Source: Gemmatimonadota bacterium (GTDB lineage Bacteria; Gemmatimonadota; Gemmatimonadetes; Palauibacterales; Palauibacteraceae). From it: a stretch of 5,948 nt of DNA. A model generated the notes under the pieces. The model saw only the letters and a program-made list of their open reading frames with translations, did not search any database and was not told the DNA's origin. This document shows positions 1-5,630 of this stretch, one piece after another. The stretch's first letter is position 1. The number at the start of each line of letters is the position of its first letter. The stretch is from the NCBI GenBank assembly GCA_030598525.1, contig JAUVPT010000111.1:1-5948 (forward strand), written 5' to 3'. The translations under genes and the position numbers were made by a program.

Positions 1-1371
1 AACACATCGAACCCGAGTGTGATGGTCGGTGCGGGACTGTTGGCCCGCAACGCAGTGGCCCTCGGCCTAAAGCGCCAGCCGTGGGTAAAAACGAGCCTCG
101 CCCCCGGCTCGAAGGTCGTGACCGAGTACCTCACGGCAGCCGGACTTCTTCCATCCCTGGAGGAGCTGGGCTTCGCGGTCGTAGGATACGGCTGCACCAC
201 GTGCATCGGAAACAGCGGTCCGCTGCCCGCACCGATCGCCAGTGCGATAAAGGACGCCGATCTCATGGCGGCCGCGGTGCTATCCGGAAACCGCAATTTC
301 GAAGGTCGGGTGAATCCGCTGACCCGGGCCAACTACCTGGGCTCGCCACCCCTCGTGGTCGCCTACGCACTCGTCGGCCGCATGGACATCGATCTGACGC
401 GCGAGCCGCTCGGGCAGGACACGCAGGGCAACGACGTATACCTACGGGACATCTGGCCTTCACAGCAGGAGGTGCGTGACACCATCCGGACCTCGGTCCG
501 CACGGAGCACTACAGGGAGCAGTACGCCAGCGTGTTCGACGGTGACGAGGAGTGGCGCGACCTCCCTGTCCCGGCCGGGAACCGATACGCCTGGGTGGAG
601 GATTCCACCTACGTACGGCAGCCACCATTCTTCACGGCCATGTCACGCGAACCCGAGCCTCTGCAGGACGTCCTCGGAGCCCGGGCCCTGGCCGTGCTGG
701 GCGACTCAGTGACCACCGACCACATTTCCCCGGCCGGAGCGATCTCCCTGGACTCACCTGCGGGTCGCTACCTGGTGGATCACGGGGTACCCCCTACGGA
801 CTTCAATTCGTACGGCTCCAGGCGCGGAAACCACGAAGTCATGATGAGGGGCACGTTCGCCAACGTAAGGCTGAGAAACCGACTCGTCCCCGGCGTCGAG
901 GGAGGATTCACCCGCCATCTCCCGTCCGGCGAGCCGATGCCGATCTTCGACGCCGCCATGCGCTACGAGGACGAGGGCGTACCACTGATCGTCCTGGCGG
1001 GGAGCGAGTACGGAACCGGGTCCTCGCGTGACTGGGCCGCGAAGGGGCCACGCCTGCTCGGGATCCGCGTCGTGATCGCAGAGAGCTACGAGCGGATCCA
1101 CCGCAGCAACCTGATCGGCATGGGCCTACTGCCTCTTCAGTTCGCCGCCGGACAGACCGCCGAGTCACTCGGACTCACCGGTGAAGAGACCTTCGATGTC
1201 ACGGGAATCGATGGAGATCTCGAGCCTGGAGTCGGGGCGATGGTGAGAGCCGTAGCCGACGACGGAGCGGTAACCGAGTTCGAGACGGTCGTCCGCCTCG
1301 ACACCGAGGTGGAGGTCGAGTACTACCGTAACGGAGGCATCCTTCAGACAGTGCTTCGTCAGCTGGTCTGA
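1..1371 (+). CDS. acnA: Aconitate hydratase, AcnA type (C-terminal half, 5' end outside window)
   Basis: Aconitase interconverts citrate and isocitrate via cis-aconitate in the cytoplasmic TCA/glyoxylate pathway, using a [4Fe-4S] cluster. The reading frame is open from base 1, so the Met codons near base 22 are internal and the gene starts upstream. 456 residues are visible, about half of the usual ~890-910. The window opens on NTSNPSVM, which in AcnA directly follows the first cluster cysteine (SCT). The other two ligands are Cys65 and Cys68 in GYGCTTCIGNSGPL (bases 193-204). Substrate-site arginines lie in GNRNFEGR (residues 96-103). The swivel domain begins around GDSVTTDHISPAG (234-246), continues through RRGNHEVMMRGTF (274-286), and carries the catalytic serine loop YGTGSSRDW with Ser341/Ser342/Arg343. 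The stop TGA is at 1369-1371. All motifs look intact and nothing suggests decay. The S46 gene follows 79 bp downstream on the same strand. Confidence 0.97.
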   Translation, partial: NTSNPSVMVGAGLLARNAVALGLKRQPWVKTSLAPGSKVVTEYLTAAGLLPSLEELGFAVVGYGCTTCIGNSGPLPAPIASAIKDADLMAAAVLSGNRNFEGRVNPLTRANYLGSPPLVVAYALVGRMDIDLTREPLGQDTQGNDVYLRDIWPSQQEVRDTIRTSVRTEHYREQYASVFDGDEEWRDLPVPAGNRYAWVEDSTYVRQPPFFTAMSREPEPLQDVLGARALAVLGDSVTTDHISPAGAISLDSPAGRYLVDHGVPPTDFNSYGSRRGNHEVMMRGTFANVRLRNRLVPGVEGGFTRHLPSGEPMPIFDAAMRYEDEGVPLIVLAGSEYGTGSSRDWAAKGPRLLGIRVVIAESYERIHRSNLIGMGLLPLQFAAGQTAESLGLTGEETFDVTGIDGDLEPGVGAMVRAVADDGAVTEFETVVRLDTEVEVEYYRNGGILQTVLRQLV

Positions 1372-1375
1372 CGCT

Positions 1376-1387
1376 CCCGCGCGCGGG
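1376..1387. repeat. 12-bp perfect palindrome after the aconitase stop
   Basis: CCCGCGCGCGGG is its own reverse complement and begins 5 nt after the aconitase TGA. As RNA it could form only a 4-bp stem with a CGCG loop, and no T-run follows on the + strand, so it is not a convincing terminator. In GC-rich DNA such short palindromes arise easily by chance. It is noted because it is the only structure in the 79-bp gap before the next gene apart from the ribosome binding site. Confidence 0.4.
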
Positions 1388-1440
1388 CCTGACCCTTGCA
1401 GATGAAGCGAGGAGTCCCGTGACCCGCCCAACCCATGAAC

Positions 1441-1444
1441 GGAG
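1441..1444 (+). promoter_or_regulatory. Ribosome binding site of the S46 peptidase
   Basis: GGAG lies 6 nt before the ATG at 1451. An in-frame TGA at 1445-1447 sits only one codon upstream of the start, so ATG 1451 is the first possible start of this frame. It also gives a protein that opens directly with a signal peptide. Together these fix the start. Confidence 0.75.
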
Positions 1445-1450
1445 TGACCG

Positions 1451-3649
1451 ATGACCAATATCGGAGTACGACATTTCGCAGTGCTGGCCGCCGTTCTGGC
1501 CATGGCCTGCTCCTCGGCCCCACCGCCCGAAGTGGCGCCCGCACCCGCCCCCCCGCCACCGGTGGCGGAGACACCGGCCGGTCTTCTCGTCGCGCCGCAG
1601 GCAGCGGTCGACATGTCCGAGATGGTGGAGTTGACCGGCACCGAGATGGGCACGATGTGGACGTTCGAGAATCCGCCGCTGGACTACTGGGAGGAGACGT
1701 ACGGTTTCCGACCCAGTACCGAGTGGCTTGAGCACGTGCGCCTGGCATCGGTTCGCTACGGGGGCGGCTGCTCGTCTTCGTTCGTTTCGGCCGACGGACT
1801 GGTGATCACCAACAATCACTGCGCCCGTGGCTGCATCGATGCCGTTTCCACGGACGAGAACGATTACCTCAATGACGGATTCTATGCGGCGACCACAGAG
1901 GAAGAGCTGGTCTGTCCGAACCTGCATCTCGACCAGTTGATCGAGATCGATGACATCACGACCGAGCTTCGTTCGGTTGCCCAGGCCGGCATGTCCGACG
2001 CCGAGATCAATGCGGCTCGCGACGCCCTCGGTGAAGAACTGAGCGCCGCATGCGAGGAGTCCACCGGTCTGCAGTGCCAAGTCGTCTCCCTGTTTCACGG
2101 TGGCCAGTACAAGCTATACAAGTTCCACCGGTTCTCGATGGTCAAGCTGGTATTCACGCCGGAGATGCAGGCGGCATTCTTCGGCGGAGACGCGGACAAC
2201 TTCACGTATCCGCGCTACGACCTCGACATCAGCTTCGTGCGAGCCTATGACGAGGACGGCGAGTCCCCGGCCTCGACGCCGCATTACTTCGAGTGGAACC
2301 CCGACGGCGCGGCCGAGGGCGAGCTGGTATTCGTGACCGGAAACCCGGGCTCGACGGCTCGGCAGATCACGCTGTCACAGTACATGTACCAGCGGGTGAT
2401 CTGGCACCCGATGCTGCTCGACCTGTTCGACCAGCGCCTCGAGGTGATGCACGCGATCCAGGCCAACGATCCCGAGCGGGGCCGGGCGATGCAGAACCAG
2501 ATCTTCGGCTTCGAGAACACTCAGAAGCTGTATCGCGGTCAGCTCGGCGGACTGCGGAGCGTGGATCTAACCGCAAGGAAAATCCGCTGGGAGGACGAGT
2601 TCAGGGCCGCAATCGAGGCAGATCCGACGCTCGCCGTCGAGTACGGAGACGTGTGGGACAACATCGCCGAGATCAATGAGAGCATGGCCGAGATCGCTCC
2701 CACGGTCGTGTTGAACAACCCGAATCTCATCAATCCGTCTGCGCACCTGCAGATGGCCGGGCAGCTGACACAATACGTCCAGGCGGCCGCGATGCCCGAG
2801 GACCAGCGTCCTCCCAATTGGGACCGGCTGGAGGGAGCCATTCGCGAGCCCGGTGAAATGCATATGGACCAGTCCCTGGGAATGCTCGCGGGGCGCCTGG
2901 CGCTGGCACAGAAGTGGCTGCCGGCCGAGGCGGCGCTCGTTCAGGCCGTGCAGGCGGACGAGACACCCGAGGCAGCCGCCAGGCGACTGATCGAGTCCTC
3001 ACAGCTGGGCGACGCCGCATTCCGCGAGTCTCTGATATCCGGTGGCCCGGAAGCGATGCAGGCCAGCACGGATCCGCTCGTTCAGCTCGTGCACGCCATG
3101 CGGGCGGAGCAGCAGGGCGTGATCGGCACCTGGCAGTCGGCCAACGCCTCCGAGGAAGTGCAGAACGAGCGGTTCGCGTCGGCGCTCTTCGCCATCTACG
3201 GTACGGACCTGCCGCCCGACGCCACGTTCACCTTGCGGATCACGGACGGAGTCGTGGCGCGGTACCAGTTCAACGGTACGTATGCTCCGCCGCAGACGTC
3301 CATCTACGGACTATACGGCCGGGCCGAGGAATTCGAGAACGAGATGCCGTGGACGCTGGCACCCGCCTTCGAGGCCGCGCGCGCTGCCGTCGACATGAGC
3401 GTTCCGATCAACTTCGTGTCGACGAACGACATCACCGGCGGCAACAGTGGCAGCCCGGTCATCGACCAGGAGGCTCGCTGGGTCGGAATCGCCTTCGATG
3501 GAAACGTCGAGTCGCTCCCGAACGAGTTCCTGTTCGCAGCCGAGAACGGCCGCACCGTTTCCGTTCACTCTGCCGGAATCACCGAAGCCCTGCGGAGCGT
3601 GTACAACGCGCACGAGTTGCTCGACGAACTTCTGAGCGGCTCCAACTAG
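1451..3649 (+). CDS. Family S46 dipeptidyl-peptidase (DPP7-like), probable lipoprotein
   Basis: Exported serine exopeptidase that removes dipeptides from the N-termini of peptides; 732 aa versus about 710-720 for characterised DPP7/DPP11. Residues 1-19 are a signal peptide (Arg7, hydrophobic 9-19). Cys20 in LAMAC is a probable lipidation site, although the lipobox is not ideal (Ala at -3, Met at -2). A Pro/Ala-rich linker covers about 23-43. The mature domain opens with the family signature MWTFENPPLDYW (69-80). The chymotrypsin-like triad is inferred by alignment from memory as His123 (ITNNHC), Asp259 (PRYDLD) and Ser666 (GGNSGSPV), with the helical domain inserted between. The residue 18 after the serine, which sets P1 preference in the family (Gly in DPP7, Arg in DPP11), is Gly684 in FDGN. 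This predicts a broad or hydrophobic P1 and not Asp/Glu. Six cysteines (107, 124, 128, 155, 201, 209) cluster in the N-terminal part, enough for three disulfides. The gene ends at TAG 3647-3649, facing ETF-QO. Co-transcription with the aconitase is possible but unproven. Confidence 0.95.
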   Translation: MTNIGVRHFAVLAAVLAMACSSAPPPEVAPAPAPPPPVAETPAGLLVAPQAAVDMSEMVELTGTEMGTMWTFENPPLDYWEETYGFRPSTEWLEHVRLASVRYGGGCSSSFVSADGLVITNNHCARGCIDAVSTDENDYLNDGFYAATTEEELVCPNLHLDQLIEIDDITTELRSVAQAGMSDAEINAARDALGEELSAACEESTGLQCQVVSLFHGGQYKLYKFHRFSMVKLVFTPEMQAAFFGGDADNFTYPRYDLDISFVRAYDEDGESPASTPHYFEWNPDGAAEGELVFVTGNPGSTARQITLSQYMYQRVIWHPMLLDLFDQRLEVMHAIQANDPERGRAMQNQIFGFENTQKLYRGQLGGLRSVDLTARKIRWEDEFRAAIEADPTLAVEYGDVWDNIAEINESMAEIAPTVVLNNPNLINPSAHLQMAGQLTQYVQAAAMPEDQRPPNWDRLEGAIREPGEMHMDQSLGMLAGRLALAQKWLPAEAALVQAVQADETPEAAARRLIESSQLGDAAFRESLISGGPEAMQASTDPLVQLVHAMRAEQQGVIGTWQSANASEEVQNERFASALFAIYGTDLPPDATFTLRITDGVVARYQFNGTYAPPQTSIYGLYGRAEEFENEMPWTLAPAFEAARAAVDMSVPINFVSTNDITGGNSGSPVIDQEARWVGIAFDGNVESLPNEFLFAAENGRTVSVHSAGITEALRSVYNAHELLDELLSGSN

Positions 3650-3660
3650 CCGGCGAGACA

Positions 3661-3700
3661 CGGGACAACATGGCACGTCGCGGCGAGTCGTGTTGTCCCG
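3661..3700. repeat. Inverted repeat with 10-bp perfect arms, just after the S46 gene
   Basis: CGGGACAACA (3661-3670) and TGTTGTCCCG (3691-3700) are exact reverse complements separated by 20 nt. The stem can be extended by four more pairs (two of them G-U), leaving a 12-nt loop. It starts 11 nt after the peptidase stop. It is followed by AAAA and not a T-run on the + strand, so it is not a standard intrinsic terminator. It could stabilise the mRNA 3' end, help the next hairpin stop transcription, or bind a protein. Confidence 0.6.
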
Positions 3701-3734
3701 AAAACGACGGCAATTGAAGTGGGTCTCACAAGCA

Positions 3735-3766
3735 AAGCCCCGGTGGCCAATGGGTCACCGGGGCTT
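3735..3766. terminator. Bidirectional terminator hairpin between convergent genes
   Basis: The arms 3735-3748 and 3753-3766 pair over 14 bp. The outer 11 bp (AAGCCCCGGTG with CACCGGGGCTT) are perfect, followed by one G-U and two G-C pairs, closing a 4-nt AATG loop. The T tract is weak: the + side continues CCGCTTTCCT and the - side TGCTTGTG. It lies 85 nt after the S46 stop and 38 nt after the ETF-QO stop, where a shared terminator for two converging genes is expected. The stem is very stable. Whether it works without a long U-run is an inference. Confidence 0.75.
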
Positions 3767-3774
3767 CCGCTTTC

Positions 3775-3798
3775 CTCGGGTGTCGGGATCCGCCCGAG
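3775..3798. repeat. Small inverted repeat downstream of ETF-QO
   Basis: CTCGGG (3775-3780) and CCCGAG (3793-3798) form a 6-bp stem with a 12-nt loop, starting 6 nt past the ETF-QO stop on the minus strand. A still smaller GAGGA/TCCTC pair (3800-3804 with 3810-3814) straddles that stop codon. Both are weak on their own and may be incidental to the GC-rich gap, or may add to the adjacent terminator hairpin. Confidence 0.35.
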
Positions 3799-3804
3799 TG
3801 AGGA

Positions 3805-5484
3805 TCACATCCTCTTGTAGGCAGGCCCACTGCCTCCCTCCCGAGGAGTCCAGCGTGGACCGATCACGTCCGTGGCCTTGCAGTCGACGCAATTGGGAGC
3901 GTTCACGACCAGACCGTCCTCCCCCGTCTCGTATACGCCCGCTGGACACATGTGCTCGTAGAGGTCCTGGACCTCCGTCGGTACCTCCGCGGACGATATG
4001 AGGTGTGAGGGAATGTCGTCGCGCGTCGCGTTCCCGGAGCGAAACACCGCGTCCACTTTGCTGAGAGTGTACTGGCCATCCGGACTGAATTCGCCGGCCT
4101 GGACCACCGCCTTGGGCTCGGACGCGTCCTCCTCCACGGAGATCCGCTTGCCGGGCCACCGGCCGCCCGAAACGATCGACAATGCTGAGCGCAAACCGCC
4201 GCGATAGAACCCGGACTTGAAGGCGGATCGCATGTTCCGGGTTCGGTACAGGTCCCGAGCGATCGAGCTCGATCGCACCATGTCGTCGTAGGCCGAAAGC
4301 GCCGCCTGATCCGATTCACCGGCCTTCAGAGCCTGGAAGGTCGCCCGCGCGGCATAGATCCCCGAGAACATCGCGTAGTGGATGCCCTTGAGGCTCGGCA
4401 CGTCCACGAAACCAGCCGAGTCCCCGACGATCAGCACCCCGTCCCCGTGCAGGCGCTCCGGAATCGCGTAGAAACCTCCCTCGGGAATCGTGCGAGCGCC
4501 CCACTCCACGCACTCTCCCCCGCTCAGGACCTCACGCACGAGGGGATGCCCCTTGAGCCCCTGCAGGAGCTCATGCACATCGAGACTGCTCTGCCGGTAG
4601 TCCAGGCCGACGACCAGTCCGAGAGATACAAGGTCCGGCCCCATCGGGTACATCCAGCTGCCACCGAACGCGTCCCTCGGAAGAGGCCAGCCCAGCGTAT
4701 GGATGACCCGATCGAGGGGCTTCTCCACCTGCCACAGCTCCTTGACGCCCAGAGCGAAGATCTGGGGGTTCGGCGAACCCACAGCCTGCGCCTGGAGCCA
4801 CGCCTGGCTGAGAGGGCCACGTGTCCCCTCGGCCAGAACCGTCACCCGAGCACCGAGATCCATGGCAGGCATGAAGCCGCTCCCCGGCCTCCCCTCCCGG
4901 TCCAGGCCAGCGGGCACCGTCCGCGCTCCGACGACCCGTCCCTGCTGCACGAGCAGAGCGTCCGCCGGGAACCCGGTGAACACGTTGACTCCTGATTCCT
5001 CAGCCTTCCCCCCCAGCCACTGCACGATCTCGCAGATCGATGCCACGTGGTTCCCGTGGTTTCTCATGGGGGGCGGAGTGGGGAGCTTCCGCTTTCCCGA
5101 CTCGGACAGCATGTACACGCTGTCCGCCATCACGGTACCTCGGAATGGCAGATCGTCGATGGAAATTCCTGGAAAGAGCTCCAGGAAAGCCGAGGGATTC
5201 ACCACCGCGCCCGACAGACAGTGCTCGCCCAGGGATGATGCCTTCTCCAGAACGCCGATCTCCATCTCTCCCAGTTCCCCGCCCTGCTCGCCATCCCCGC
5301 GGGCAAGCCGGGCCAGTTCGATGGCGCACGCGAGTCCCGCCGGTCCTCCGCCGACGATCAACACGTCCAGCGGCACGGCCTCATCGCCCGGGGCCTCGTT
5401 GACGAGGAACCGGTCGACGGGCAGGTCCGGCTGATACATGGACGGAAGGATATCCGGACGGCCTTGGGGCTCTGTCGGGGTCAT
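3805..5484 (-). CDS. Electron-transfer flavoprotein:quinone oxidoreductase (ETF-QO), variant Fe-S motif
   Basis: Peripheral membrane flavo-iron-sulfur enzyme (EC 1.5.5.1 family) that takes electrons from reduced ETF, fed by acyl-CoA and amino-acid dehydrogenases, into the quinone pool. The 559-aa protein has the N-terminal FAD dinucleotide-binding motif VGGGPAG (44-50), the LGEHCLSGAVVNP segment (85-97), LAEGTRG (217-223), the HTLGWPL...GGSWMYP stretch (262-280), and the second FAD/quinone region GDSAGFVDVPSLKGIHYAM (354-372). The C-terminal ferredoxin-like domain has Cys513 (CPAGVYE), Cys532 and Cys535. The fourth canonical ligand, Cys in the usual CKTCD, is Thr538 (codon ACG, bases 3871-3873) followed by Asp539. 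The end GGSGPAYKRM resembles the family's GGGGPAYNGM. ATG 5484 was chosen because AGGAAG lies 9 nt upstream and the preceding residues of the longer TTG-started frame (5562) look unlike the family. No etfA/etfB is visible. The gene converges on the S46 gene and diverges from nhaA. Confidence 0.95.
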   Translation of the reverse strand: MTPTEPQGRPDILPSMYQPDLPVDRFLVNEAPGDEAVPLDVLIVGGGPAGLACAIELARLARGDGEQGGELGEMEIGVLEKASSLGEHCLSGAVVNPSAFLELFPGISIDDLPFRGTVMADSVYMLSESGKRKLPTPPPMRNHGNHVASICEIVQWLGGKAEESGVNVFTGFPADALLVQQGRVVGARTVPAGLDREGRPGSGFMPAMDLGARVTVLAEGTRGPLSQAWLQAQAVGSPNPQIFALGVKELWQVEKPLDRVIHTLGWPLPRDAFGGSWMYPMGPDLVSLGLVVGLDYRQSSLDVHELLQGLKGHPLVREVLSGGECVEWGARTIPEGGFYAIPERLHGDGVLIVGDSAGFVDVPSLKGIHYAMFSGIYAARATFQALKAGESDQAALSAYDDMVRSSSIARDLYRTRNMRSAFKSGFYRGGLRSALSIVSGGRWPGKRISVEEDASEPKAVVQAGEFSPDGQYTLSKVDAVFRSGNATRDDIPSHLISSAEVPTEVQDLYEHMCPAGVYETGEDGLVVNAPNCVDCKATDVIGPRWTPREGGSGPAYKRM

Positions 5485-5493
5485 GTCCTCATT

Positions 5494-5499
5494 CTTCCT
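5494..5499 (-). promoter_or_regulatory. Ribosome binding site of ETF-QO
   Basis: On the minus strand AGGAAG is followed by 9 nt and then ATG at 5484. A second purine run, GAGG (5490-5487), is only 2 nt from the ATG and is too close to be the main site. This supports the 559-aa start over the TTG at 5562 and over the ATG at 5439, which lacks any purine-rich leader. Confidence 0.55.
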
Positions 5500-5617
5500 G
5501 TTCTTGCGGTCGTGGCGGTCAGTCGAGCAAAATGGGCGTTCGTCCGGGGGGTGTCCAGACAATAGGCCGCCGCTCTCCCGCGGGCACGCATGGCCTCATC
5601 AACGGAAAAGGCGAAAC

Positions 5618-5621
5618 GGAG
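5618..5621 (+). promoter_or_regulatory. Ribosome binding site of nhaA
   Basis: GGAG lies 9 nt before the GTG at 5631. A second purine run, GGAAGA, abuts the GTG directly. The nearby ATGs at 5590 and 5623 are in another frame and reach a TGA at 5632-5634, so they do not serve this gene. The GTG gives the normal NhaA N-terminus length. Confidence 0.5.
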
Positions 5622-5630
5622 AATGGAAGA

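Larger units (their letters stand above)
5485..5630. other. Divergent intergenic region between ETF-QO and nhaA
   Basis: The 146 bp separate two start codons that point away from each other, so it must hold the promoters of both genes or of their operons. I searched both strands by eye for -35/-10 pairs. The only AT-rich spots are the AGACAATAGG area (5557-5566) and AGCAAAATGG (5526-5535), and neither has a convincing partner hexamer at 16-18 nt. No operator-like repeat or riboswitch fold was apparent. There is no room for a further gene. Confidence 0.6.

Noticed and set aside
19..24. Aconitase start at GTG/ATG near bases 19-24
   Set aside because: The frame is open to base 1 and the preceding residues NTSNPS are conserved mid-protein aconitase sequence, so this is an internal position of a gene cut by the window edge.
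1376..1387. Palindrome as an aconitase terminator
   Set aside because: At most a 4-bp stem with a 4-nt loop and no T-run, too weak to call a terminator. Kept only as a repeat.
1199..2098. 299-codon open frame on the minus strand across the aconitase end and S46 start
   Set aside because: It lies antisense to two clearly recognisable genes and its translation has no recognisable motif. Its Arg/Gly-rich composition is typical of shadow frames in GC-rich DNA.
2914..3717. 267-codon + strand frame inside the S46 gene
   Set aside because: It is a +1-type shadow of the peptidase frame, rich in Arg/Gly/Ala, with no family resemblance. The S46 frame carries the conserved catalytic serine here.
4378..5434. 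Long + strand frames opposite ETF-QO (about 4378-4995 and 4703-5434)
   Set aside because: Antisense to a well-supported ETF-QO with conserved motifs throughout; low-complexity Arg/Pro/Ser translation and no proper ribosome binding site.
5437..5439. Shorter ETF-QO start at the ATG at 5439
   Set aside because: No purine-rich Shine-Dalgarno sequence precedes it on the minus strand, while the ATG at 5484 has one. The difference is only 15 residues before the FAD domain.
5485..5562. Extended ETF-QO start at a TTG (5562), adding 26 residues
   Set aside because: The added residues are polar and charged, unlike family N-termini or a signal peptide. The ATG at 5484 has its own purine-rich leader, and TTG is a rarer start. 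Not fully excluded.
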